Shown: piece by piece, positions 1 to 8,077 of the stretch
How positions within the stretch are numbered: the first letter of the stretch is position 1
Layout of the letters: each line of letters starts with the position of its first letter
NCBI GenBank assembly: GCA_965199975.1
Contig: OZ241340.1
Coordinates: forward strand, 1,860,001 to 1,924,000
DNA: 64,000 bases
Direction: 5' to 3'
DNA from: JASLDZ01 sp965199975
GTDB lineage: Bacteria > Pseudomonadota > Alphaproteobacteria > Caulobacterales > Caulobacteraceae
The notes under the pieces: model-generated
What the model saw: only the letters and a program-made list of their open reading frames with translations
Told to the model about the DNA's origin: nothing
Databases searched by the model: none
Position numbers and translations under genes: made by a program

Positions 1-1006
<1,006 letters not shown>

Positions 1007-1039
1007 GCGCTGCGCGGGGATGCCGCCGTGCTCGAACAC

Positions 1040-1084
1040 GTCAAGGCGCCCTCCGCCTTCGCTGCGCTCTGCGGCCGTGACGCG
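1040..1084. repeat. Degenerate copy of the GTCAAGGC/GCCTTGAC palindromic repeat
   Basis: Between the hydantoinase start and the small ORF at 1135 lies GTCAAGGC, a 26-nt centre containing GCCTTCG and CTCTGCG, then GCCGTGAC (one mismatch to a perfect inverted arm). The order of elements and the centre resemble the copies at 7301-7339, 41967-42029 and 42352-42394. It is the least conserved copy. Confidence 0.45.
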
Positions 1085-1134
1085 ACCTGCGCCTCGTGCC
1101 GCTCCGCTCACCACAGAGACTCCGGAAACGCGCC

Positions 1135-1233
1135 CTAATTCTCGCGCGCCGCAGGCGCGATCACCCTCTCTCGCGCGGCCCAGATGGCCAACCCCATGCC
1201 GATGCCGAAGGCGAAGAAGGCGGCCGGTTTCAT
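1135..1233 (-). CDS. Small single-pass membrane ORF (32 aa)
   Basis: A 32-codon ORF beginning four bases after the stop of the upstream TPM gene (stop codon 1240-1238). It encodes MKPAAFFAFGIGMGLAIWAA followed by a charged tail ending in AAREN. This looks like one short hydrophobic helix with a basic/acidic cytoplasmic tail. A weak GAGAT Shine-Dalgarno-like sequence lies about 10 nt upstream. Tight spacing and shared strand suggest it is the last gene of the lemA-TPM-TPM operon. I know no family for it. It could be a chance ORF, but the composition is typical of a real small membrane protein. Confidence 0.5.
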   Translation of the reverse strand: MKPAAFFAFGIGMGLAIWAARERVIAPAAREN

Positions 1234-1237
1234 CGGT

Positions 1238-1921
1238 TCAGATCTCGATCAGCTCGTCGGGCACGGTATTGGGGTTCGTGGCCTCGCCGATGGGGAAGTG
1301 CTTGGCTAGGACCTCGCCGCACAGTCCCACGGCGTCGACGAAGCCGCCCGCCAGGTCGCTGCGCCGCATGCCCTGCTGCACCGCGCGCACCGCCGCGGCC
1401 CATGCCGCGTCGCCCCCAACCGCCGCCTGTATGCCGGCCTCGGCCAGCACCTCGACGCGATGGTCGTGCAGCGAGCCCAGGATCATCACGCCGGTGCGCG
1501 CCGGATCGGTGGACATGCCGGTGGCCAGAAACTGCTGGGCGGCGACGCGGTGCACCCGGTGGGTCTTCAAGGCGCCCGGCGTCAGGTGGCGTCGCACGAA
1601 GGGGATGCAGGCGAGGAGCCATACAGCCAGGAAGAACAGGACCTGGAACAGGGCGAAGACCTCGACCGCCGCGGTGGGCGCCACCGCCTGCACGCCCGAG
1701 CTCCAGTCGCCCGCGCCGGGCCAGGCCAGCGGCCACAGCGCCACCGGCGCCAGCAGCGGCGGGACGAGCAGCGCCAGCGCCGCTGCCCAGGCCAGCGGCA
1801 CCTCGCGGTAGCGCGAGCACTCCTGCGCCAGCACGCATACGATCTCGCCCGAGGTGGCGTTCTCCGCCGCGGCCACCGCCTCGGCCACCCGCGCGCGGTC
1901 TTGCGGACTCATGCGGCTCAC
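1238..1921 (-). CDS. TPM-domain membrane protein (227 aa)
   Basis: TPM-domain (YgcG/DUF477) protein. The N-terminus (about residues 5-35) has the conserved ATSGEIVCVLAQ stretch, and residues 125-215 contain the second half of the domain, with GVMILGSLHDHRVEVLAEAG. Two hydrophobic segments (about 45-70 and 90-115) are inserted between the halves and would anchor it in the inner membrane. The start codon overlaps the stop of the upstream TPM gene by four bases, so the two are translationally coupled. Family members occur in LemA/TPM operons across Alphaproteobacteria; the biochemical role in the envelope is not established. No Gly-rich tail is present, unlike its neighbour. Confidence 0.85.
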   Translation of the reverse strand: MSRMSPQDRARVAEAVAAAENATSGEIVCVLAQECSRYREVPLAWAAALALLVPPLLAPVALWPLAWPGAGDWSSGVQAVAPTAAVEVFALFQVLFFLAVWLLACIPFVRRHLTPGALKTHRVHRVAAQQFLATGMSTDPARTGVMILGSLHDHRVEVLAEAGIQAAVGGDAAWAAAVRAVQQGMRRSDLAGGFVDAVGLCGEVLAKHFPIGEATNPNTVPDELIEI

Positions 1922-2820
1922 CAGCTGCCCGAGGCGCCGCCGCCCCCTCCCGATCCGCCACCGCCGCTGAAGCCGCCCCCGCCGCCGCCGCCGAAGCCGC
2001 CGCCGCCGAAGCCGCCGCCGCCGCCCCCCCAGTCGTCGTCGCCGCCCCGGCTGGAGAGGCCGTTCATCAGCATCATGGGCAGGATCCAGCCCCAGCCGCT
2101 TCCGCGCCCGCCGCCCCGGCCGTAGCGGCGCCCGCGGTGGCCGGTGAGAAAGCCCCAGGCGGTGGAGACGAACCAGAAGCCGAAGAACGCCAGGAAGATC
2201 CAGCCGCCGATCCCATGGCTACGGTGCGGTAGCGCCCGCGACTGCTCGGCGGCGGCGCTCTGCACGCTTTGCTGCGCCTGGTCGGCGGGGAGCTGCAGCT
2301 GGGCGATCAGCGCGTCCGCGCCCGCCACCACGCCGCCAGGAACATCGCCGGCGCGGAACTTGGGCAGCACCTGGTGCTGGATGATCAGTTCGGAGACGGC
2401 GTCGGTCAGCACGCCCTCCAGGCCATAGCCCACCTCGACGCGCACCTTCTTTTCGTTGGGGGCCACGATCAGGATCGCCCCGTCGTTCTCGCCCTTCGCC
2501 CCGATGCGCCAGGCGCGGATCAGGCCGACGCCGTAGTCCTCGATCTCGGCGCCCTGCAGCGAGGGCACCGTGGCGACGACCAACTGGCGGCCGGTGGACT
2601 GCTCCAGCGCCGTCAGCTTCGCGGTGAGGTCGGCGGTGGCCTGCGGGGTCAGCACATGCGCATCGTCCACCACCCGGCCGCTCAAGGGCGGGTACGTCGG
2701 CGCGGCGTGGGCGAGTGGCGCGGCCGCCCAGGCGAGCGCCAGCGCCATCGCCGCCGCCATCGCGGCGACGAGCGGGAACGCCGAGCCCCGCCCCGCCCCG
2801 GGCGGTCGCGCGCGGTTCAT
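1918..2820 (-). CDS. TPM-domain protein with Gly-rich tail, YgcG-like (300 aa)
   Basis: Secreted or membrane-anchored TPM-domain protein. It has a signal peptide (about residues 1-40, ending AHA), then a periplasmic TPM domain (45-165) with GRVVDDAHVLTP, TGRQLVVATVPSLQG and KVRVEVGYGLEGVLTD. A transmembrane helix follows near residues 205-225, and the C-terminal tail (225-300) is almost only Gly, Ser, Phe and Trp. This is the standard YgcG architecture. It is the middle gene of the lemA-TPM-TPM operon, overlapping its neighbours by four bases on both sides. The family is linked to the envelope and LemA; a catalytic activity has been claimed only for plant thylakoid homologues. Confidence 0.88.
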   Translation of the reverse strand: MNRARPPGAGRGSAFPLVAAMAAAMALALAWAAAPLAHAAPTYPPLSGRVVDDAHVLTPQATADLTAKLTALEQSTGRQLVVATVPSLQGAEIEDYGVGLIRAWRIGAKGENDGAILIVAPNEKKVRVEVGYGLEGVLTDAVSELIIQHQVLPKFRAGDVPGGVVAGADALIAQLQLPADQAQQSVQSAAAEQSRALPHRSHGIGGWIFLAFFGFWFVSTAWGFLTGHRGRRYGRGGGRGSGWGWILPMMLMNGLSSRGGDDDWGGGGGGFGGGGFGGGGGGGFSGGGGSGGGGGASGSW

Positions 2821-3563
2821 CGGGCCGGCGCGGTCGTCGAGGTCGAGGTGGAGGTCGAGGAGGATGCGGAGGCGCCCGGCATCGCCGCGCCCGGCGCCGG
2901 GGCGCCTGGCCCCGTCGAGGGCGCGGGCGGCGGGGCGACATTGCCGCCGGCGGCGGGGATGTTGAATTGCACGCGGGGCGCGCCCTGCGCTTCGGCGGTG
3001 GCCGAGAAGGGCAGGGCGTCCTTGTAGCCGCCCTGCAGAGTCTTGGCCCAGAGCACGGTCGGGAAGGTGTGCAGGCTGGTGTTGTAGTCCTGCACCGCGC
3101 CGTTGTAATCGCGTCGAGCCACGTTGATGCGGTTCTCGGTGCCCTCGATCTGCGACTGCAGGGCGATGAAGTTATCGTTGCTCTTCAGGTTGGGGTAGTT
3201 TTCGGTCACCACCAGAAGGCGGCCGAGCGCCTGGCTCAGCTGGCCCTGGGCGGCCTGGTATTTCTGGAACTGCGCGGGGTCGGTGATGGTCGAGGGGTCG
3301 ACCTTCACCTGTGTGGCGCTGGCGCGCGCGTTGATCACGTCGGTGAGCGTGCCGCGCTCGTTCTGGGCGGCGGCCTGCACGGTGGCGACGAGGTTGGGGA
3401 TGAGATCGCTGCGCCGCTGATAGGTGGACTGCACGTCGGCCCACTTGGCCTTCACCACTTGGTCCTTGGTGGGCAGCGTATTGTAGCCGCACCCGCCGAG
3501 CGCCAACGGCGCAACGGCGCAGGCGGCGATCAGGGCGGCGCGGGTGGGACGGAAGGTCGGCAC
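2817..3563 (-). CDS. lemA: LemA family lipoprotein
   Basis: LemA family protein, a helical-bundle envelope protein of unknown exact role. I chose the GTG at 3563 because AGGA lies six bases upstream and the product then begins with a normal signal sequence ending in the lipobox LGGC; an in-frame ATG at 3641 would add 26 residues that do not resemble a signal. The mature protein carries the LemA hallmarks: YNTLPTKDQVVKAKWADVQS, then RRSDLIPNLVATVQ (about 55-70) and ENRINVARRDYNGAVQDYN (about 150-168). The last 50 residues are Pro/Ala/Thr-rich. It is the first gene of an operon with two TPM proteins, the usual partners of LemA. Confidence 0.92.
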   Translation of the reverse strand: MPTFRPTRAALIAACAVAPLALGGCGYNTLPTKDQVVKAKWADVQSTYQRRSDLIPNLVATVQAAAQNERGTLTDVINARASATQVKVDPSTITDPAQFQKYQAAQGQLSQALGRLLVVTENYPNLKSNDNFIALQSQIEGTENRINVARRDYNGAVQDYNTSLHTFPTVLWAKTLQGGYKDALPFSATAEAQGAPRVQFNIPAAGGNVAPPPAPSTGPGAPAPGAAMPGASASSSTSTSTSTTAPAR

Positions 3564-3829
3564 GGGCGATCCTCGTGGGTGGCTATCGGCAGGCAAGGTA
3601 GGCGCGCACCTAGGCCGTGGGAAGCGGCGACGCCAACTCATCGTCGCGCCGCGGCCGAAGGGCCGCCTGCCGGACGGGTGATCCCATTCTTCAGGACTCC
3701 CGTTCCCGCGCGCGTGCCGATAGGCGCGACTGACCGCAAAGCCTTGAGCTTGAATTCACGCGCCCGCATCCCCCGCGGGCCGCCCTGGAGGAAGGCTAGC
3801 ATCGAGCCGCCTCCAAGTCCTAGATCACC

Positions 3830-4039
3830 CTATGCGTCCAGATCCTCCTTCAGGATCGCCATCTCGAACATATAGCTGCCGTCCTCATCCTCGTCCTGGA
3901 ACAACACCCCCACGAACTCTTCGCCGATGTAGACTTCCGCCGAATCCTTCTGCTTGGGCCGGGCCTTCAGGCTCAGCGCGGAGGAGCCAAGCGCCCGCTT
4001 CAAGTAGAGCTCCAGGCGCTTCATATCCTTGTCGATCAC
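3830..4039 (-). CDS. DUF3126 family protein (69 aa)
   Basis: Small acidic cytoplasmic protein matching the alphaproteobacterial DUF3126 family in length and sequence. It begins MIDKDMKRLELYLKRAL, and the middle and end read VYIGEEFVGVLFQDEDEDG and FEMAILKEDLD. No signal, membrane segment or catalytic motif is visible. It lies directly downstream of cysE on the same strand, separated by a hairpin that overlaps the cysE stop. The family's function is unknown; its conservation beside cysE in related genomes is remembered, not shown here. Confidence 0.88.
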   Translation of the reverse strand: MIDKDMKRLELYLKRALGSSALSLKARPKQKDSAEVYIGEEFVGVLFQDEDEDGSYMFEMAILKEDLDA

Positions 4040-4075
4040 AGGCCGCGGGCCTCCCTGTCGTTATGGTCGAGCTGT

Positions 4076-4098
4076 AACCCGCCCGCTCCCGGCGGGTT
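4076..4098 (-). terminator. Hairpin overlapping the cysE stop codon
   Basis: A perfect 8-bp stem (AACCCGCC at 4076-4083 with GGCGGGTT at 4091-4098) and 7-nt loop. It sits at the end of cysE, inside the 58-bp gap to the DUF3126 gene. There is no strong T-run after it, so it may attenuate rather than end transcription. Confidence 0.45.
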
Positions 4099-4925
4099 CA
4101 GATGACGTAGTCGTACACTTCCGCCGCAAGGGTGTGGTCCATCGAGCGGGCGGGCTCGGCGCAGGACGGGCAGTTGACCAGCCGCGCCGGCACGCCCGCC
4201 GCCGTGCATCCGGCCGGCACCGGCCGCAGCACCACCGACCCCGAGGCCACCTTGGCGTAGTCGCCCACCGCGATGTTCCCCAGCACCTTGGCGCCCGCGC
4301 CCAGCAGCACGCCGCGCCCGATCTTGGGGTGGCGGTCGCCGCGCACCGCGCCCGTGCCGCCCAGCGTCACCGCGTGCAACATGGAGACGTCGTCGTCCAC
4401 CGTGGCGGTCTCGCCCACCACTATGCCCGTGCCGTGGTCCAGGAAAATCCCCGCGCCGAAACGCGCCGCCGGGTGGATGTCGAGCTGGAACAGCTCGCTC
4501 ATGCGGCTCTGCAGGTGGAAGGCCAGCGTCTCGCGCCCCTCGTTCCACAGCCAGTGGGCCAGCCGGTGGGTCTGCAGCGCCTGGAAGCCCTTGAAGAACA
4601 GGAAGGGCTGCAGGTAACCCTTGCAGGCGGCGTCGCGCTCGAACACCGCACGAAGGTCACGCTCCACCGCCGCGGGGATCCCAGGGTCCGACGCGTACGC
4701 CTCCTCGGCGATCTCGCGCACGCTCATGGCGCGAAGCTCGCCGTCGCCCAGCTTGCGGGCCAGCTGGTAGGAGAGCGAGTGCGCAAGCTCATCGTGCGCC
4801 AGCACGGTGGCGTTGAGGAGGCTCGCCAGCGCGGGCTCCTGGCTCGCGGCGCGTTCCGCCTCGTTGCGCAAGGCGGCCCAGACCGGAGGCGTCTCGCCGG
4901 GGACCACGACTTCGAGATGGGTCAT
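4098..4925 (-). CDS. cysE: Serine O-acetyltransferase CysE (275 aa)
   Basis: Transfers acetyl from acetyl-CoA to L-serine, making the O-acetylserine used by cysteine synthase. The N-terminal helical SATase domain (about 10-130) is followed by the left-handed beta-helix hexapeptide repeats (about 135-240). DIHPAARFGAGIFLDHGTGI and VGETATVDDDVSMLHAVTLG contain the catalytic Asp/His pair region. The ATG at 4925 has AGGAGG eight bases upstream; a longer in-frame ORF to 5033 lacks such support. It follows the NUDIX gene by 13 bases and is probably cotranscribed. The sulfide supply comes from the pathway that uses cysQ-cysD-cysNC at 57.7-61.5 kb. Confidence 0.95.
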   Translation of the reverse strand: MTHLEVVVPGETPPVWAALRNEAERAASQEPALASLLNATVLAHDELAHSLSYQLARKLGDGELRAMSVREIAEEAYASDPGIPAAVERDLRAVFERDAACKGYLQPFLFFKGFQALQTHRLAHWLWNEGRETLAFHLQSRMSELFQLDIHPAARFGAGIFLDHGTGIVVGETATVDDDVSMLHAVTLGGTGAVRGDRHPKIGRGVLLGAGAKVLGNIAVGDYAKVASGSVVLRPVPAGCTAAGVPARLVNCPSCAEPARSMDHTLAAEVYDYVI

Positions 4926-4938
4926 GCGCACGCCCTCC

Positions 4939-5571
4939 TCAGCGGCCCAGCACGGCGCGAGCGAGACCCGCCTCCAGCTCGCCCTCGACCGCCATATGGT
5001 GCACCCGCAGGAGCGCCGCCACGGTGATCGCATCCTGCACCCGACCGGTGACCGCGGCGTGAAGCGCCTCGGTGAACGGCGCGCGCGCCTGCGTCAGCTC
5101 CTCGGTGGCCTCCGGCGCGGCGGGGCAGGGGGCGAGGCCGGTGGCGAGGTACACGTGCGCGATCTCATCGGTGGAGGCGTTCGACAGCTCAAGGGTGAGG
5201 ATCGGGCGCCAGTGCGCCGCCTCCAGCCCCGCCTCCTCGCGCAGCTCGCGCTTGCAGCCTTCGAGCGGCGCCTCGTCGAAGGGCGCGCCGCCTTCGGGGA
5301 TCTCCCAGCCGTAGCGCCCCAGCGGAAAGCGCCACTGGCCGACCAGCGTCACCGTCCCGTCCGTGTGCAGGGGCACGACTCCGGTGGCCAGGTTGCGCGG
5401 CCGGTGCACGAAGTAGGGCGTGCGCGCCCCAGTGGGGGCGATGGCCTCGTGCGCCTCGACGGTGAACCACGGGTTGGCGTGCACCGGCGCCGGCCCGCTC
5501 GCCGACGACCAGGGCCGCCCGTGCGGGCGCAGCCAGGCGGGGGCGGGGGCGGGGGCGATGGCGTCGTCCAT
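4939..5571 (-). CDS. NUDIX hydrolase, ADP-ribose pyrophosphatase-like
   Basis: Hydrolyses a nucleoside diphosphate linked to another moiety; ADP-ribose or related sugars are the likely substrates. The complete Nudix box G-x5-E-x7-REUXEEXGU is present at about residues 94-116, with RELREEAGL. The upstream strand WRFPLGRYGWEIPEGG matches the ADP-ribose/ADP-sugar subgroup. The first 25 residues are Pro/Ala-rich and may not be translated; no better start is obvious. It is the promoter-proximal gene of the pair with cysE and is divergent from the nitroreductase gene 65 bp away. Confidence 0.88.
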   Translation of the reverse strand: MDDAIAPAPAPAWLRPHGRPWSSASGPAPVHANPWFTVEAHEAIAPTGARTPYFVHRPRNLATGVVPLHTDGTVTLVGQWRFPLGRYGWEIPEGGAPFDEAPLEGCKRELREEAGLEAAHWRPILTLELSNASTDEIAHVYLATGLAPCPAAPEATEELTQARAPFTEALHAAVTGRVQDAITVAALLRVHHMAVEGELEAGLARAVLGR

Positions 5572-5636
5572 TGCGCGCAGCCCCTACACCGACTACCTGC
5601 GCGGCCGCACCCTCCGTTCTTGCGAGCCGTTCGCAC

Positions 5637-6266
5637 ATGCCCAGCCGCCTGCCGCCCGCGCCCGAGTTCGGCGCGCCCCTGTCGCCCCGCGCCAGCCCCG
5701 AAGCGCTGGAGCTGCTCGCCCTGCGCCGCTCGGCCTCCGCGCAGCAGCTCACCGCCCCCGGCCCCGACGGGGACGCGCTGGCCGATCTCCTGCGCCTGGC
5801 CGCCCGCGTGCCCGACCACGGCAAGATGGAGCCCTGGCGCTTCGTGGTGCTGAAGGGGGAGGGGAAGGCCGCCTTCGTCGAGCGCCTGCGCGCGCTCGCC
5901 GCCGCTCGCCCCGACGCCGCCAAGGCGACCGCCGCCCTCGTCAAGATCACGGCCCCGCCCGTGTGCGTGGCGGTGCTGTCGGTCCCGCGCCACGGCGGCA
6001 AGCCGGTGTGGGAGCAGCAGTTCTCCGCCGCCGCCGCCTGCATGACGCTCCTGATCGCGGCGCAGGCCATGGGCTACGGCGCCAACTGGATCAGCGACTG
6101 GTATGGCGAGGCGCCCGAGGTGCTGCGGCTCCTCGGCCTCGACCCCGCCGCAGACCCCGCGCCGCGCTTGGCGGGCTGGATCATGCTGGGCACGCCCTCG
6201 GAGCCGCCGCTGGAGCGCGCCCGCCCCGACATGTCGGCGGTTGTCAGCGAGTGGCGGGCGGACTGA
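5637..6266 (+). CDS. Nitroreductase family protein, YdjA-like (209 aa)
   Basis: FMN-dependent NAD(P)H oxidoreductase of the nitroreductase superfamily, minimal YdjA type. LALRRSAS near residue 30 supplies the phosphate-binding Arg/Ser pair. Then come RVPDHGKMEPWRFVVLKGEG (about 60-80) and GYGANWISDWYGEAPEV (about 146-162), both typical of the family. I chose ATG 5637 because the 22 preceding in-frame residues show no homology. The last 23 bases overlap the end of the convergent HTH gene. The physiological substrate is unknown. Confidence 0.85.
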   Translation: MPSRLPPAPEFGAPLSPRASPEALELLALRRSASAQQLTAPGPDGDALADLLRLAARVPDHGKMEPWRFVVLKGEGKAAFVERLRALAAARPDAAKATAALVKITAPPVCVAVLSVPRHGGKPVWEQQFSAAAACMTLLIAAQAMGYGANWISDWYGEAPEVLRLLGLDPAADPAPRLAGWIMLGTPSEPPLERARPDMSAVVSEWRAD

Positions 6267-7146
6267 GGCCGGCCGCCGCCTGTTTCTCCTCCGCCATCTG
6301 CGCCCAGGTGAGCCAGAACGCCTGGCGCGGGCGCTCGACCGCGCGGGCGCGGCAGTAGGTGGGCCACTCGGGGCCGTCCTCGGAGCCGCGGAAGGGCGGT
6401 GGCGGCGGATACTCGCCGCCGGACTCCGGCTCGACGAAGAGTCCGTCCAGACCGTCCGGGCCGGCGGCCAGACCGCTTGTCGTGCAAGGCGTTGCGCCCT
6501 CGACGACGACCGGACTCTCCCGGACCGCGGCGTCGTCATTCAGCGGCTCGGCGCCGCCGGCGTCCTGCAGCAAGGCGTCGGCGCGGGCGAGGAGCGCCTC
6601 GGCGGCGGCCTCGCTCTCGGGCGCGTCCGCGCGGTCGAGCAGCGCGGTGGCCTCGCGGGCGATACGGCCGACCTCCTGGACCGTGCGCATGACGGCGGCG
6701 AAGTCGTCTGTGGGGTCCGGGGCCGGGGTTGGGGCTGTGGCCGGCGCCTTGCGGCGGCCGTCGAGCACCCCGACCCAGGTCTGGGCGTGCGTCTCCTGCA
6801 TGGCGAGCGTGCGCAACTGGGCGGCGAGCCGCACCCAGCCCTGGGCCTCGCGCAGGCGGCCGCCGGCGATGGCGCGGGCGCCCTGGCGCAGGGCCTCGGC
6901 GGCGAGGTCGGGCGTGGGCGGGGCGGGGGCGCCGTCGTCGGGCTCGGGCTCGGGCGGGCCGGCGAACGGCTGGGCGAAGGCGCCCGGCTGGTCGGCCTTG
7001 CGCCAGCCGCCCGTGCGGGCGTGGGCGTAGAACTGCGAGCGCGAGAGGCCGTAGCGGGCGCAGACCTCGGCGGCGGTGTCGCCACACAGGTAGTCTTCGC
7101 GGGCGCGTTCCCAGTGGGAGGGGGCGTGGGCGTTGGAGGCGGACAT
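6244..7146 (-). CDS. HTH-containing protein of unknown function (300 aa)
   Basis: I do not recognise a named family. The N-terminus holds a helix-turn-helix-like segment, EDYLCGDTAAEVCARYGLSR followed by SQFYAHARTGGWRKADQ (about residues 14-50). It resembles the small HTH of terminase small subunits and transposase regulators. The rest is Ala/Pro-rich with helical stretches (95-140 and 175-215) and an acidic, proline-rich tail. The ATG at 7146 was chosen because the upstream frame to 7308 runs into the palindromic repeat at 7301. It ends inside the convergent nitroreductase gene, a 23-bp overlap. A stranded phage-derived gene or a species-level DNA-binding protein are both possible. Confidence 0.6.
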   Translation of the reverse strand: MSASNAHAPSHWERAREDYLCGDTAAEVCARYGLSRSQFYAHARTGGWRKADQPGAFAQPFAGPPEPEPDDGAPAPPTPDLAAEALRQGARAIAGGRLREAQGWVRLAAQLRTLAMQETHAQTWVGVLDGRRKAPATAPTPAPDPTDDFAAVMRTVQEVGRIAREATALLDRADAPESEAAAEALLARADALLQDAGGAEPLNDDAAVRESPVVVEGATPCTTSGLAAGPDGLDGLFVEPESGGEYPPPPPFRGSEDGPEWPTYCRARAVERPRQAFWLTWAQMAEEKQAAAGLSPPATR

Positions 7147-7505
7147 GGCGGCGAGGGCTCCGGGCGGGGGCGGGTCGCCTGGAAGGATACGGCCGGTGTA
7201 GGAGGTGGGGGACAAGTTGGGGGTTCGCCGGCTCGCTTCGGGCGCCTGGTTGGCGGTCGGCCAGTCGCTGCGCTGACACGCACGGCCATCGCCCGCAGGC
7301 CGCGTCAAGGCACGCCTTCGGCTCTGCGGCCTTGACGCGTCCTAGCACGGCGGCAGCTCCCACGGCGCCGGTCACACGCCGCAAAGGCTTTCGCCAAACC
7401 TCCCCGCAAGGGCCCTCCGGTTTGCCCCCTGCGCCACCCGTGCTAGCCACGCCTCCGAACAGCGGTCGCGAACACGCGCCCCGGGAGCCTCCGCAAGCCT
7501 TACGC
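7147..7505. other. Intergenic region upstream of fabA
   Basis: About 360 bp separate the HTH gene (leftward) from fabA (rightward), so promoters for both must lie here. It holds the palindromic repeat at 7301-7339. A possible sigma-70 site for fabA has TTGCCCC at 7422 and GCTAGCC at 7442, similar to the Caulobacter form TTGACGS-N10-14-GCTANAWC only in part. I see no gene or RNA in the rest. Confidence 0.4.
7301..7339. repeat. Palindromic repeat copy A (11-bp arms, 17-nt centre)
   Basis: CGCGTCAAGGC (7301-7311) pairs perfectly with GCCTTGACGCG (7329-7339). The centre ACGCCTTCGGCTCTGCG differs by one base from that of copy B at 41967-42029. The right flank (TCCTAGCACGGCGGCAG) is also similar to the right flank of copy C after 42394. 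It is far from any stop codon, so it is not simply a terminator. Confidence 0.8.
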
Positions 7506-8024
7506 ATGCACCAGCAGAAGAACGCCTACGACCTCGACGATCTCCTGGCCTGCGCGCGGGGCGAGATGTTCGGCCCCGGCAACGCCCAGCTCCCCGCGCC
7601 CCCCATGCTGATGATGGACCGCATCACGCAGATCACCGCGGACGGCGGCAAGTACGGCCGCGGATACATCCGCGCCGAACTCGACGTGCGGCCCGACCAG
7701 TGGTTCTTCCAGTGCCACTTCCTGGGCGACCCCGTCATGCCGGGGTCGCTGGGGGTGGACGCCATGTGGCAGCTGGTCGGCTTCTTCGTCGGCTGGTCCG
7801 GCAAGCCCGGCCGCGGCCGGGCCCTGCATGCCGGGGAGGTGAAGTTCACCGGCCAGGTGACGCAGAAGGTGCAGCGCATCACCTACGTCGTCGACATGAA
7901 GCGCATCATCGATCGCAAGCTGATCATGGGTATCGGCGATGCGGTCATGCTGGCCGACGACAAGCCGATCTACGAGGCCAACGACCTGCGCGTGGGGCTC
8001 TTCCGCGCCGAGGACCTGGTCTAG
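7506..8024 (+). CDS. fabA: Bifunctional 3-hydroxydecanoyl-ACP dehydratase/isomerase FabA (172 aa)
   Basis: Dehydrates 3-hydroxyacyl-ACP and isomerises trans-2- to cis-3-decenoyl-ACP, the branch point of anaerobic unsaturated fatty acid synthesis. The single hot-dog domain spans the whole protein. The catalytic His lies in FFQCHFLGDPVMPGSLGVDA (H71) and the partner Asp in the same stretch (D85). The ATG at 7506 gives 172 residues, the normal length; the open frame further upstream to 6729 is a by-product of GC bias. It is followed by fabB 53 bp later, the usual alphaproteobacterial fabAB pair. Confidence 0.97.
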   Translation: MHQQKNAYDLDDLLACARGEMFGPGNAQLPAPPMLMMDRITQITADGGKYGRGYIRAELDVRPDQWFFQCHFLGDPVMPGSLGVDAMWQLVGFFVGWSGKPGRGRALHAGEVKFTGQVTQKVQRITYVVDMKRIIDRKLIMGIGDAVMLADDKPIYEANDLRVGLFRAEDLV

Positions 8025-8077
8025 CGCGCGGGGCGTTTCACCCCAGATACAATCAAGCGGAGCTTTGGAGGACCACC

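Noticed and set aside
1930..2035. Tandem-looking GCC/GCG repeat
   Set aside because: It is the codon run of the Gly-rich tail of the TPM protein, not an independent repeat element.
6729..7505. In-frame upstream extension of fabA by 259 codons
   Set aside because: FabA is complete from ATG 7506 at normal length, and the extension is antisense to the HTH gene.
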